From the NCBI GenBank assembly GCA_944990035.1, contig CALYLX010000136.1:1178001-1242000 (forward strand): DNA of 64,000 nucleotides. The letters run 5' to 3'. Of this stretch, positions 32,219-43,193 are shown one piece after another. Made by a program: the position numbers and the translations under genes. The notes beneath the pieces are model-generated. The model saw only the letters and a program-made list of their open reading frames with translations, did no database searches and was not told where the DNA came from. Each line of letters starts with the position of its first letter. Position 1 is the first letter of the stretch. Source of the DNA: Clitopilus passeckerianus (taxonomy: Eukaryota > Basidiomycota > Agaricomycetes > Agaricales > Entolomataceae).

Positions 32219-32703
32219 TGTTAAGGCAGAGCCTAACAACTTAGGTAATACTGTTTACGCTCGATGTCTTTGATAAACAAAGACAGAGATTTGTCAGCAG
32301 CTGCGGCTGTACTGACAACCTGGTGAGATTGACGAAGCAAGGGACTTAAAGGCGAAGTAGAGAACTAAGCAGTTAGGTAGATTGCCTAGGTCAAGCTGAG
32401 GAGCCTTGACCAAATGGTACAGGTTTATATACCTATCTAGTAGTTCTAAATATAGCACATGCGCAGCATGCTGAGCAAGTAATGAGTCATGCGCAGCATG
32501 ATGAGTAAGTACATGAGTCAGTATGACTCAATGCGAGTCAGAAAGAGTCAGATAAGGTATAAGTCTCTCACGATCGTGAGAGATGCGGAGTAAGCATGGA
32601 AAAAGATGAAAAATGCGCAGTGATGCGCAGCATATGTGAGTAATCGTGCATAGGTAAGCGGGCCGGGGTATGTAAGGAGAAACATGTAAGCAAAATCATA
32701 ACA
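32219..32703 (-). repeat. 5' LTR of the chromovirus
   Basis: 485 bp, upstream LTR in element orientation, with TATA box and predicted transcript start; contains repeated ATGCGCAGCAT and TGASTCA motifs. Confidence 0.95.
32399..32530 (-). promoter_or_regulatory. LTR promoter: three Gcn4/AP-1-type sites and TATA box
   Basis: On the minus strand the order is TGASTCA at 32530-32524, 32520-32514 and 32489-32483, then TATATAAA at 32431-32424, then a predicted start about 32 nt downstream at 32399. TGASTCA is the recognition core of the fungal Gcn4/AP-1 bZIP class. Use by such a factor is inferred. Confidence 0.6.
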
Positions 32704-33442
32704 CCGATGCTCTTGTCACTATGCAAGGTTGGATGGACCACTGTCCTCCTAGTTCTGTGGATGAGCTTCAGGCGAAGCTCATTGCAGACTGCCTTGTCTC
32801 AACAGTTGCTCGCGCGGCATTTGTTCATATCACAGACTACCTCAGTGTGGATGAGGAGTGTCTCCCCCAAATTTGACGTGTTAGGGACGCATTGGATGCC
32901 CTCCTGCCGTCTCCTTCCCCCCAGCAGCGCCCTGCACGCACTGCTGCTCCTAAGGGTGCTGCAAGCGCAGCATCTGCTCCCTCCACTGCTGCTGCAGGTG
33001 GGCATGGTGTAGCACCGGCCTCCCCTGCTCCTGCAGTCGCCCCCACCTCCTCCAGCGCCTCCCAAGGCGCCAGGACTCAGGTTACCCCTCCCCGACCCAC
33101 GGAACACACTGCCACTGGTCACAAATCTCCGGCTCCCATGGAGGGACAGGAGTCCACAGCAACATCTCAACAATCTGGCAGCCGGGTCCCTGGACCTGCC
33201 CCAGGTGTTGCCACAAGTGCTGCCCCTTTGCAACCGCAGCCTGAGCGGATCCATTCGGGTAACTGGATGCAATTTCAGCGCCGGTTTGCCCGCCCTCCTC
33301 CCCAAGCGCCTGCTGCACCGCGCAGAGCGCCCAATCCGCATGCTGTGCGTGCGCCCAAGCCTGCTAATGCGTCCCAGCAGCAGCAGCAGCAACCACAACA
33401 GCGTCAGCGCGCTCCCAAGGCGTCCTACGCTTCTGTTGCGTC

Positions 33443-33726
33443 TTTTTTTTTTTTTTTGATCAAAGCCCTACGCCCCCGGAGGGGGCGTCTGACAATTTAT
33501 ATTCCGGCGCCCGATAGCAGTCCGGTCGCAAGTAACTAAATACATGCATTGTATACTAACGTAAGTAAAAACCGTGTTCGTCGAGTGAACTACACTGAAT
33601 ACGAGGTGCACCAAAGAGCAGGCTAGGGTGGCCCCCGAGGATAAATCTATCAATGAGTATGGTAGCGCGCAACATCCCGCAGAAGCAGCAAGAACCCTGG
33701 GAGCCAGGCTCGCCGCTATATGAAGA
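33443..33726 (-). mobile_element. Short 5'-truncated LINE family I insertion (284 bp)
   Basis: Poly(T) followed by the family I 3' UTR only, flanked by a perfect 14-bp target duplication GCTTCTGTTGCGTC (33429-33442, 33727-33740) inside an ORF1. Confidence 0.95.
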
Positions 33727-33979
33727 GCTTCTGTTGCGTCGCAGCCGCCTAGGAGGCCTGCAAACGCCGCCCCTCACTCTTTTGCGGAGGTCACTGCTGG
33801 CATGTCTGCGCACCAATGCGCAGAACTTGCTGAACTCGCACGTCATCTCCCTGGACTATCCTGGGATGAAGTAGCACAACTCAAGGACAATTCTAATGCC
33901 AACAAGCGCAAGGCAGCGTCCTCTCCCCTCCCCTCTGCTCCCTCTCCTTTGAAGAAGAAGCAGAAGCTCAAATCCACTG

Positions 33980-36900
33980 TCATGCAGCATTCTATCCACA
34001 GCGCGTTTCCGGGCATACCCAAGGGATGTCCGGGGTTTGTTACCAGCACCCACCCGCAAGCCAGTGGCCGCCAAGTGAGCACGGTGGTGGATGTCCCAAT
34101 TGAGTCTTGAAGGGACCTGGACAAAGTGGACGCGTCTGTCAGCGTCCCCTAAGAACCAAGCACGTAGTTTGGAGCAGATGGACAGCGAGTGTCCTTGCCC
34201 AGAGTGGAGAGACGGGTCCAAAGCCAACCGGATGGCTTTAGTTGAGTCTGAGAGCACATCTATTTTGACACAGTTGTTGCGCAGAACAGCCTTGCTTATA
34301 GACAAGTCAATGGCCGCGAGTTCGGCATCATCAGAGAGGACTCTGCCTGATGCCATAGTGTATTCTTCTGGGCCAAAGGCGCCATGAAGGAGGGAGCAGG
34401 CAGCAACCGCTTGGTGCTTCCTGCTTTTAGGAACAGACGCATCGGCCGCCACCAACACTGTAGTGTCAGACAGATCTGCATCAGCGCGAATCACATCCAA
34501 ATGGGTGCGACGAGAGTCAAGGGCATCCTTAGACGCCGCAATGAGGGTGTCAAATGTAACCCTGCCAGGGTGCGTATACAACAGGCGAAGGCCTGGGACC
34601 GCTTCTCCATAGACAGGGTTGAGAGGCTCAGAGACGCGCACAGCATGCGCATCAGAATCCACAACCGTAGAGAGCAAGTTGCCGCGCACGCGTCGCGACA
34701 AGTTGGAGAGAGACGAAGGGAGACGCATTGTCCCTTCATACAGCTGGTGCTTGTCACTAATAAGCGACAGCGTGGGGTGGTTGCCAACCAGGGTGCCAAT
34801 ACGCGCCTGGCCTCGTTCAACCAGTTTCCTGATGTGCAGATGAATGGGAGGGAGACCAGCAATGGACTCGGTCCCCCCACCCAATGATGTGTGAAAGGCG
34901 CCGGTTATCCACCTAGCAGCCTTGTGTTGCATAGTGCGCAAGTGCGACATGGCAGTCTTGCACCTAGCACCTTTGTAGAACCAGAGGCCCACACCATACG
35001 TAGCGACCGGAAGGACGCATGCACGGTAGAGCAGCCGCTTCTGCATAGGGGTGATACCCCTTGACGAGTTACCAAGCATGATCATTGCCTTGACAGTGGT
35101 CAGAGCCTTGGTAGAGTAGTACTTGACATGGTGGCTAAAAGATAGCGACCGGTCAAAGTAGAAGCCCAAGTAGCGCCATACGCTCTTGGGTTGAAGTGGC
35201 GAGTTGCCAGTGTGTGGAGCAAAGCCCAAGTCAATGGCAGGGTTGACATCGTTGTGCTTGCGAGAGAAGTGGAAAACCTCTGTCTTATCATGTTCCAGGA
35301 CAAGGCCGAGTGCAGTAACAAGCTCTGTGATGACGGAATACGCTTGTTGGAGTAGGGTGATGTTCTTCCCAAAGGATGCCGACTGGACGATGAGCGAACC
35401 ATCGTCCACATACAACATGAGTGTAGTAGCAGCAGGCGGAATCCTACGCTCAAAGAGTCTCATCACTGGCACCAAATAGAGCGCAGAGAGAAGGGGATAA
35501 AGCAGATCCTGACCAACGCCAACGTCTGCAGGGTACTTGCCGGACTCTTCGCCGTTCCAGCTGTAGGATGTGTGTCTCCCAACAAGGTAAGACGCAAAGA
35601 AGTTGCAGACCTCTGGTGCAAAGCCCAGTCTGCGCAGTATGCGTAGCAGCATGTCATGGTTGAGAGAGGGGAAGAACTGAGCAAGGTCAAAAGCGACCAC
35701 GCTTGTCTTCAACCCTCTAGCCCAACTGGCTTTGACAATGTGAGTGAGATAAACACCCGCATTCTCGGTAGAGTGTTGGCGCACACCTCCAAACTGATTG
35801 GGGTGGAACACGCCGAATTTCTGCGCCTCAAACTGCATTCTGTTTGCAAGCATCCTAACAGAAAAGCGTACCGCATCGTTGACATCATACCGGCGCTGGA
35901 TCCAGCCAGAATCGAACCGGTGTCGGGAGAAGGCACACTTGGACGAGTCAGCCCTGTGGTCCTTGCCGCAGTTGATGCACCTGGGTGCATGGGGACAGGG
36001 TGCACCTGCTGGAGTGGCAGGCACCGGGGGATTCGCGTCAGGCTTCTCCCAACAGCAGTGGGAGAGCTTGCGATGGTTCTGCGTGTCGTGGCCATAGCCA
36101 CAATGCGCGCAGGAGTTGTACTGCTGCCTGCAAGAGGCAGTGGGATGACCCCAAGCCCAGCAGCGCTGGCACTGGGGAACGCCAGCATGCACACTGGCAG
36201 GGGAGATGTTGCAGAGGCGACCGCCAATGGACACCTTCTTGTTGGCGATGGACTTGAGAGTGGTACCTGACCTAGAGTCCCAGAAGTCGAAGAAAACCAC
36301 GCACATGTCATGCGACAGGCTGGCTCGACGGATGCGCGGCTTCCCAGCAAGCTGGAGCGACGCTGTAGTAGGGTTTTGACGCAGGAGAGCCTCCATTGCG
36401 TCAGGAGTGACAGTGCTCTCTGCTGCACCAAGGGTGTAGTAGGGCACGCCAGTGATGCGGGCGTAAGAACGCGATGCATGGACCTCTACATTCACGTTGA
36501 CGATGGGTTGGCCGCCCTCAGTGAGAGGGTACCAAACGCGCTGCACAGCGAGCCTGATGATAGCCAAGTCGCCGTGGGTGGGGGTGTCACTGAAGTGAAC
36601 AATGATTGCGTCACCTCTGCCCACTTCGGCATGGATGGCGTTGTTGCGGGAACCTCCATTAGACAAACGAAGGTTGAGGGTGGAGACCGCCTGTTCAGGC
36701 GCGATGGGGAGGGGGCAGGGATAGCATCATCCCCAGTGCCTCTGCGCACGTAGATGAAGCACTGCCTGCGTGAGGGACCGCGTGTGGTGGATTTGAGCTT
36801 CTGCTTCTTCTTCAAAGGAGAGGGAGCAGAGGGGAGGAGAGGACGCTGCCTTGCGCTTGTTGGCATTGGAATTGTCCTTGAGTTGCGCTACTTCATCCCA

Positions 36901-38173
36901 GGAAAGTCCCGGGAGATGGCGCGCGAGTTCAGCAAGTTCAGCGCATTGGAGCGCCGTCATGCCAGCAGTGACCTCTGCAAAAGAGCGAGGGCGGCGTGAG
37001 CAGGCCTCCTAGGCGGCTGCGAGCGACAGAAGCGTAGGACGCCTTGGGAGCGCGCTGACGCTGTTGTGGTTGCTGCTGCTGCTGCTGGGGCGCATTGGCA
37101 GGCTTTGGTGCACGCACAGCATGCGGATTGGGCGCTCTACGCGGTGTAGCAGGCGCCTGGGGAGGGGGGCGGGCGAACCGGCGCTGGAATTGCATCCAGT
37201 TACCCGAATGGATCCGCTCCGGTTGCGGTTGGGAAGGGGCAGCACCTGTAGCAACACCTGAGTCCGGTCCAGGGACCGGGTTGCTAGGTTGCTGAGATGT
37301 TGCTGTGGACTCCTGTCCCTCCATGGGGGCCGGAGATTTGTGACCAGTGGCAGTGTGTTCCGCGGGTCGGGGAGAGGTAACCTGGGTCCTGGCGCCTTGG
37401 GAGGCGCTGGAGGAGGAGGGGGCGCCTGCTGGGGCAGGGGAGGCCGGTGCTACACCATGCCCTCCTGCAGCAGCAGAGGAGTGTGCGGATGCAGCTGGCG
37501 CTGCACCTGAGGAAGCAGCGGCGCGCTTGGGGCGCTGCTGGGGAGGGGGAGGAGGTAGGAGGCTGTTTAAGGCGTCTCTAACACGCCTGACTTGGGGCAC
37601 ATGTCCTTCATCTACAGAAAGATAGTCAAGGAAGTGCGAACTCACTGCCTGGGCAACAGTGCTGATAAGGGCATTGGCGATCTCTCGAGCATTCTGCTCG
37701 TCGTCAAAGGATGATGCAACCTGCACCATCCACCCTTGGATAGTCGAGAGGGAGTCTGTGAGCGCTTCAACGTCATCCTCTGCAGCGCTCTTAGTGGCCT
37801 GAAGTGTCAAACCACAGGATTCCGACTCATCATGACCAGTAAACAGAGGAAGGAACTCTGTTTGGGAGGGTGAACCAGCCCTAGAGGCAGTTCTGGACTT
37901 GGGCTGCGCAACAGCAGCACCAGAGGCGTCCTTCCTGCGCTTATGCTCAGGGGAGGAGGGGGCGGATGGAGCAGGGCTCTCAGCATACTCAAGACCTTCG
38001 TCCTCCTCCATTGCTGGAGTAGGACGCTTGTTTCGAGCGCCAGAGGGTCCCTGGGGAGTTTCTTCGCCATCAAAAGCGCCATAGCTGCTGCCATGGCCTT
38101 TCTGTGGCGTGGAGGGCGTCGGAGGCGGATCCGGCGGCCGGGTATTCTTCTTGGTGCCTCCTGCACTACTCAT
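33980..38173 (-). pseudogene. Fused ORF1-RT-RNase H gene, left arm
   Basis: ATG 38173 (MSSAGGTKKN). ORF1 runs through the Ala/Pro-rich middle, GNWMQFQRRF and poly-Gln, with frame changes near 37015 and 36720 (a T and a C missing from runs). Open frame 36666-33980 then covers the zinc knuckles CQRCWAWGHPTASC, CAHCGYGH and CINCGKDH, and passes from VRFSV straight to RMLANRMQFEAQKF of the RT. The endonuclease, linker and ORF2 start are therefore missing. RT motifs AFDLAQFF and YVDDG and the RNase H follow. The conserved GQGSALSP reads GQDLLYP through two compensating indels. Confidence 0.85.
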
Positions 38174-38229
38174 AGTGCAGACAGGCGCGAAAACTGGAGG
38201 ATTGAGCGGTGTGCAAGTGCTTGAGGGCG
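33980..38229 (-). mobile_element. LINE family I, inverted copy with ORF1-RT fusion (left arm of fold-back)
   Basis: Reads on the minus strand from the 5' UTR (38229-38174) through ORF1, across a deletion that fuses ORF1 to the RT, into RNase H, and stops at RMLH (33980) without a 3' end. The part 33980-37216 pairs as an inverted repeat with 38230-41484; 37217-38229 is the loop. Relative to the right arm it carries several single-base losses in C, G and T runs. Confidence 0.85.
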
Positions 38230-41200
38230 AACCGGAGCGGATCCATTCGGGTAACTGGATGCAATTCCAGCGCCGGTTCGCCCGCCCCCCTCCCCAGGCG
38301 CCTGCTACACCGCGTAGAGCGCCCAATCCGCATGCTGTGCGTGCACCAAAGCCTGCCAATGCGCCCCAGCAGCAGCAGCAGCAACCACAACAGCGTCAGC
38401 GCGCTCCCAAGGCGTCCTACGCTTCTGTCGCTTCGCAGCCGCCTAGGAGGCCTGCTCACGCCGCCCCTCGCTCTTTTGCAGAGGTCACTGCTGGCATGAC
38501 GGCGCTCCAATGCGCTGAACTTGCTGAACTCGCGCGCCATCTCCCGGGACTTTCCTGGGATGAAGTAGCGCAACTCAAGGACAATTCCAATGCCAACAAG
38601 CGCAAGGCAGCGTCCTCTCCCCTCCCCTCTGCTCCCTCTCCTTTGAAGAAGAAGCAGAAGCTCAAATCCACCACACGCGGTCCCTCACGCAGGCAGTGCT
38701 TCATCTACGTGCGCAGAGGCACTGGGGATGATGCTATCCCTGCCCCCCTCCCCATCGCGCCTGAACAGGCGGTCTCCACCCTCAACCTTCGTTTGTCTAA
38801 TGGAGGTTCCCGCAACAACGCCATCCATGCCGAAGTGGGCAGAGGTGACGCAATCATTGTTCACTTCAGTGACACCCCCACCCACGGCGACTTGGCTATC
38901 ATCAGGCTCGCTGTGCAGCGCGTTTGGTACCCTCTCACTGAGGGCGGCCAACCCATCGTCAACGTGAATGTAGAGGTCCATGCATCGCGTTCTTACGCCC
39001 GCATCACTGGCGTGCCCTACTACACCCTTGGTGCAGCAGAGAGCACTCCGGTCACTCCTGACGCAATGGAGGCTCTCCTGCGTCAAAACCCTACTACAGC
39101 GTCGCTCCAGCTTGCTGGGAAGCCGCGCATCCGTCGAGCCAGCCTGTCGCATGACATGTGCGTGGTTTTCTTCGACTTCTGGGACTCTAGGTCAGGTACC
39201 ACTCTCAAGTCCATCGCCAACAAGAAGGTGTCCATTGGCGGTCGCCTCTGCAACATCTCCCCTGCCAGTGTGCATGCTGGCGTTCCCCAGTGCCAGCGCT
39301 GCTGGGCTTGGGGTCATCCCACTGCCTCTTGCAGGCAGCAGTACAACTCCTGCGCGCATTGTGGCTATGGCCACGACACGCAGAACCATCGCAAGCTCTC
39401 CCACTGCTGTTGGGAGAAGCCTGGCGCGAATCCCCCGGTGCCTGCCACTCCAGCAGGTGCACCCTGTCCCCATGCACCCAGGTGCATCAACTGCGGCAAG
39501 GACCACAGGGCTGACTCGTCCAAGTGTGCCTTCTCCCGACACCGGTTCGATTCTGGCTGGATCCAGCGCCGGTATGATGTCAACGATGCGGTACGCTTTT
39601 CTGTTAGGATGCTTGCAAACAGAATGCAGTTTGAGGCGCAGAAATTCGGCGTGTTCCACCCCAATCAGTTTGGAGGTGTGCGCCAACACTCTACCGAGAA
39701 TGCGGGTGTTTATCTCACTCACATTGTCAAAGCCAGTTGGGCTAGAGGGTTGAAGACAAGCGTGGTCGCTTTTGACCTTGCTCAGTTCTTCCCCTCTCTC
39801 AACCATGACATGCTGCTACGCATACTGCGCAGACTGGGCTTTGCACCAGAGGTCTGCAACTTCTTTGCGTCTTACCTTGTTGGGAGACACACATCCTACA
39901 GCTGGAACGGCGAAGAGTCCGGCAAGTACCCTGCAGACGTTGGCGTTGGTCAGGGATCTGCTTTATCCCCTCTTCTCTCTGCGCTCTATTTGGTGCCAGT
40001 GATGAGACTCTTTGAGCGTAGGATTCCGCCTGCTGCTACTACACTCATGTTGTATGTGGACGATGGTTCGCTCATCGTCCAGTCGGCATCCTTTGGGAAG
40101 AACATCACCCTACTCCAACAAGCGTATTCCGTCATCACAGAGCTTGTTACTGCACTCGGCCTTGTCCTGGAACATGATAAGACAGAGGTTTTCCACTTCT
40201 CTCGCAAGCACAACGATGTCAACCCTGCCATTGACTTGGGCTTTGCTCCACACACTGGCAACTCGCCACTTCAACCCAAGAGCGTATGGCGCTACTTGGG
40301 CTTCTACTTTGACCGGTCGCTATCTTTTAGCCACCATGTCAAGTACTACTCTACCAAGGCTCTGACCACTGTCAAGGCAATGATCATGCTTGGTAACTCG
40401 TCAAGGGGTATCACCCCTATGCAGAAGCGGCTGCTCTACCGTGCATGCGTCCTTCCGGTCGCTACGTATGGTGTGGGCCTCTGGTTCTACAAAGGTGCTA
40501 GGTGCAAGACTGCCATGTCGCACTTGCGCACTATGCAACACAAGGCTGCTAGGTGGATAACCGGCGCCTTTCACACATCATTGGGTGGGGGGACCGAGTC
40601 CATTGCTGGTCTCCCTCCCATTCATCTGCACATCAGGAAACTGGTCGAACGCGGCCAGGCGCGCATCGGCACCCTGATTGGCAACCACCCTACGATGTCG
40701 CTCATTAGTGACAAGCACCAGCTGTATGAAGGGACAATGCGTCTCCCTTCGTCTCTCTCCAACTTGTCGCCACGCGCACGTGGCAACTTGCTCTCTACGA
40801 TCGTGGATTCTGACGCACATGCTGTGCGCGTCTCTGAGCCTCTCAACCCTGTGCATGGAGAAGCGGTCCCGGGCCTTCGCCTGTTGGATACGCACTCTGG
40901 CAGGGTTACATTTGACACCATCATTGCAGCATCTAAGGATGCCCTTGATTCTCGTCGCATCCACTTGGATGTGATTCGCGCTGACGCAGATCTGTCTGAC
41001 ACTACAGTGTTGGTGGCAGCTGACGCGTCTGTTCCCAAAAGCAGGAAGCACCAAGCGGTTGCTGCTTGCTCCCTTCTTCATGGCACCTTTGGCCCAGAAG
41101 AATACACTATGGCATCAGGCAGAGTCCTCTCTGATGATGCCGAGCTCGCAGCCATTGACTTGTCTATAAGCAAGGCTGTCCTGCGCAACAACTGCCTGAA

Positions 41201-42095
41201 GATAGTTGTGCTCTCAGACTCGACTAAAGCCATCTGTCTGGCTTTGGACCCGTCTCTCCACTCTGGGCAAGGACACTCACTGTCCATCTGCTCCAAACTA
41301 CGTGCTTGGTTCTCGGGCGACGCTGACAGACGCGTCCACTTTGTCCATGTCCCTTCAAGACTCAATTGGGACATTCACCACCGTGCTCACTTGGCGGCCA
41401 CTGGCTTGCGGGTGAGTGCTGGTAACAAACCCCGGACATCCCTTGGGTATGCCCGGAAACGCGCTGTGGATAGAATGCTGCATGAGTGGACTTGTCTACT
41501 GCAACAGCCTTCTTACTCTGGCAACAACTTCTTGCGCCTTACGCACAAAGGTGCTTCCCTGAGGCCCACTCGCCTCAAAGGTGGGCCTTGGCTACGTCGT
41601 GTTGGTTCTTCCAATACGCACACTGCGCGCCTTGCACGCGCAGTCTTGGGTCACGCACCCATTGGTGAATTCCGTGCACGCTTCAACCTGGATGGGGAGA
41701 CAGCGTGTGCATGCGACTGGCGCATACTGGAAACGAGGGGACACATCCTTCACCAGTGCGTGCACTTCCAACGACGGCCCAACCAGTGCTTGCGCCGGGA
41801 GCTGTCGTCTTTCTTGTTCTTTCTTGCGAACAATCCTACCACTTTTGCGTTCCCATCGCAACAGCCCCCACCGCCGTTTCCCAAAGCCAGGAAGACACGG
41901 CGACGTGGTCCGCCTGATAAGGCCTCCACGCGCGTTCGCGGTGCCCTTCCCGCTGTCGGAGGCCACTGCCGACGAATGCCTGTGACAGGCTCCGCTGCAC
42001 CGCCGCGCCCTAACGACCTTGTCTGGGTGCCGGGTGCACACCAATTTGTTCGCAGAGAACAGGCCGAAGCGTCTGGCATGGCTTTCCATGCATAG
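38230..42095 (+). CDS. Open fused frame: ORF1 C-terminal half - RT - RNase H - zinc finger
   Basis: About 1290 codons without a stop. It contains the ORF1 Pro/Gln-rich region, the zinc knuckles CQRCWAWGHPTASC and CINCGKDHRADSSKC, then from VRFSV into RMLANRMQFEAQKF. RT follows (AFDLAQFFPSL, VGVGQGSALSPLL, LYVDDGS), then RNase H (VAADASVPKSRKH, AAIDLSIS, LSDSTKAI, VPSRLNWDIHHRAHLAA) and the C-terminal CX1CX9HX4C finger. There is no endonuclease. The frame is also open upstream through antisense 5' UTR sequence, which is not coding by origin; no convincing start codon is visible, so expression is doubtful. Confidence 0.8.
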
Positions 42096-42397
42096 GCGTC
42101 AGTGCTCCATCCTTCATATAGCGGCAAGCCTGGCCCCCAGGGTTCTTGCTGCTTCTGCGGGGTGTTGCGCGCTACCATACTCGCTGAGAGATTTATTCTC
42201 GGGGGCCACCCTAGCTTGCTCTTTGGTGCACCTCGTATTCAGTGTAGTTCACTCGACGAACACGGTTCCTACCTACGTTAGTATACAATGCATGTATTTA
42301 GTTACTTGCGACCGGACTGCTATCGGGCGCCGGAATATAAATTGTCAGACGCCCCCTCCGGGGGCGTAGGGCTTTGATCAAAAAAAAAAAAAAAAAA
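38230..42397 (+). mobile_element. LINE family I, plus copy with the same ORF1-RT fusion (right arm of fold-back)
   Basis: Starts inside ORF1 (ERIHSGNWMQFQRRF) directly at the junction with the inverted copy's 5' UTR, and ends with a complete 3' UTR and an A18 tail (42380-42397). Confidence 0.88.
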
Positions 42398-42795
42398 GGC
42401 AGTTCTAGACTTGGGCTGCGCTACAGCAGCGCCAGAGGCGTTCTTCCTGCGCTTGTGCTCTGGGGAGGAAGGAGCTGAAGGAGCAGGGCCCTCATCTGCA
42501 TCGAAATCATCGTCTTCCTCCATTGCTGGAGTGGGACGCTTGTTCCGAGCGCCAGAGGGGCCCTGGGGTGTTTCTTCACCATCAAATGCGCCATAGTCAC
42601 GACCATGGCCCTTCTGAGGTGTGGATGGCGTTGGAGTTGGATCCGGCGGCCGTGGAGTCTTCTTGCTGCCTCCTGCACTACTCATAGCGCAGACAGGCGG
42701 ATATACTGGAGAATGAAGCGGTGTGCAAGCTGCTGGAGGGCGAATTTGCGTCGCTGTTGTGGCTGTGATGTTGGTGGTAACAGATCAAAAGGGAT
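42398..42795 (-). mobile_element. LINE family I, minus 5' fragment (5' UTR and ORF1 start)
   Basis: ATG 42685 (MSSAGGSKKTPRPPD), 5' UTR up to ATCCCTTTTGATCTGTTACC at 42795. Cut after about 100 codons by the A tail of the previous copy. Its 5' end is joined directly to family II sequence, so it inserted there. Confidence 0.85.
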
Positions 42796-43192
42796 GTCTC
42801 TTTTCTGGAGAGCCAGCGCGCTCAGTGGGAGGGGAGGAGTCACTGTTCTTCTTGCGCTTGGCCTTAGCAGCGGCGCGAGCAGCAATCAGTGCTTCACCTT
42901 CGGCAATGCCCAGTGGCGCTCTAATGCGCGGGGGAGCAGTAGTGGAACGAGCGGGAACCTGTTGCCAGGGCGCTCCTTCAGAAATATTGAGTTCATCCTC
43001 CTCAGAGGACATCTCGACGTCCCGAGTGGGATCCGATACGATCGGTCCAGATCGGGGGTTGGAGGAATAACGGCGAGCTCCAGAGGAACTCCCAGACATA
43101 GTTTGGTGTCGATCCGACAAGAATTGAGCGAAATATTGAGCGAATAGTGCGAGATCACCACTTTGATGGTGGTGGTAAGAGATCAAGAAGCG
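42796..43192 (-). mobile_element. LINE family II, 5' fragment (copy 3)
   Basis: Contains the family II 5' UTR and the first roughly 100 ORF1 codons from ATG 43099 (MSGSSSGARRYSSN to SPEKR), nearly identical to the complete copy. Interrupted by the family I copy on its left. Confidence 0.88.
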
Positions 43193-43193
43193 T

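Larger units (their letters stand above)
25482..32703 (-). mobile_element. Ty3/gypsy chromovirus retrotransposon, 7222 bp, near-identical LTRs
   Basis: Two 485-bp LTRs (TGTTAAGG...CATAACA on the plus strand) bracket a minus-strand gag-protease-RT-RNase H-integrase-chromodomain order plus two extra small frames. The target duplication is CCGAT (25477-25481, 32704-32708). The two LTRs differ only by two small indels near GAGTC, so insertion was recent. The coding region nevertheless has about a dozen frameshifts. Those I could place are mostly single missing bases in runs of three or more, which suggests consensus errors rather than age. No premature substitution stop is needed to explain the pol breaks. 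Confidence 0.95.
24952..33979 (+). mobile_element. LINE family I, plus copy (5' UTR and ORF1), with the chromovirus and a short LINE inside
   Basis: The 5' end ATCCCTTTTGATCTGTTACC is at 24952 and the ORF1 ATG at 25062. ORF1 is broken at 25481 by the chromovirus (CCGAT duplication), resumes at 32709, is broken again by a 284-bp LINE fragment (33443-33726), and continues to KKKQKLKS at 33979. There it meets an inverted family I copy through a TCCAC overlap. Confidence 0.82.
25062..33979 (+). pseudogene. Family I ORF1 (Gag-like), interrupted twice
   Basis: The N-terminal part (25062-25481) has the Pro/Ser-rich start, an acidic patch (EEDDDFDADEGPAPSAPSS) and EHKRRK. After the chromovirus it resumes with QGWMDHC and an ITDYLSVDEE segment. 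There is a TGA at about 32874-32876 where other copies have CGA (PQI-R-RVRDAL). The Ala/Pro/Ser-rich middle, GNWMQFQRRF and a poly-Gln tract (QQQQQQ near 33380) follow. The zinc-knuckle end is missing. Confidence 0.8.

Noticed and set aside
33380..33410. CAG-rich tracts (also near 38370 and 43872) as microsatellites
   Set aside because: They encode the poly-Gln tract of ORF1 and are at the same codons in each copy.
35709..36479. Long arginine/serine-rich frames antisense to ORF1 (for example 35709-36479, 38980-39753, 35656-36270)
   Set aside because: They recur antisense to, or out of frame with, every ORF1 copy and show no domain. They are shadows of a GC-biased coding strand.
38109..38229. 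N-terminal extension of the fused frame into the antisense 5' UTR
   Set aside because: The sequence is reverse-complement 5' UTR and ORF1 start of the other arm. It is open by chance and lacks an ATG.
33980..42397. Classical LINE twin-priming (5' inversion) as the origin of the fold-back
   Set aside because: In twin priming the inverted part lies upstream of the direct part and does not repeat it. Here the arms duplicate the same 3.2 kb.
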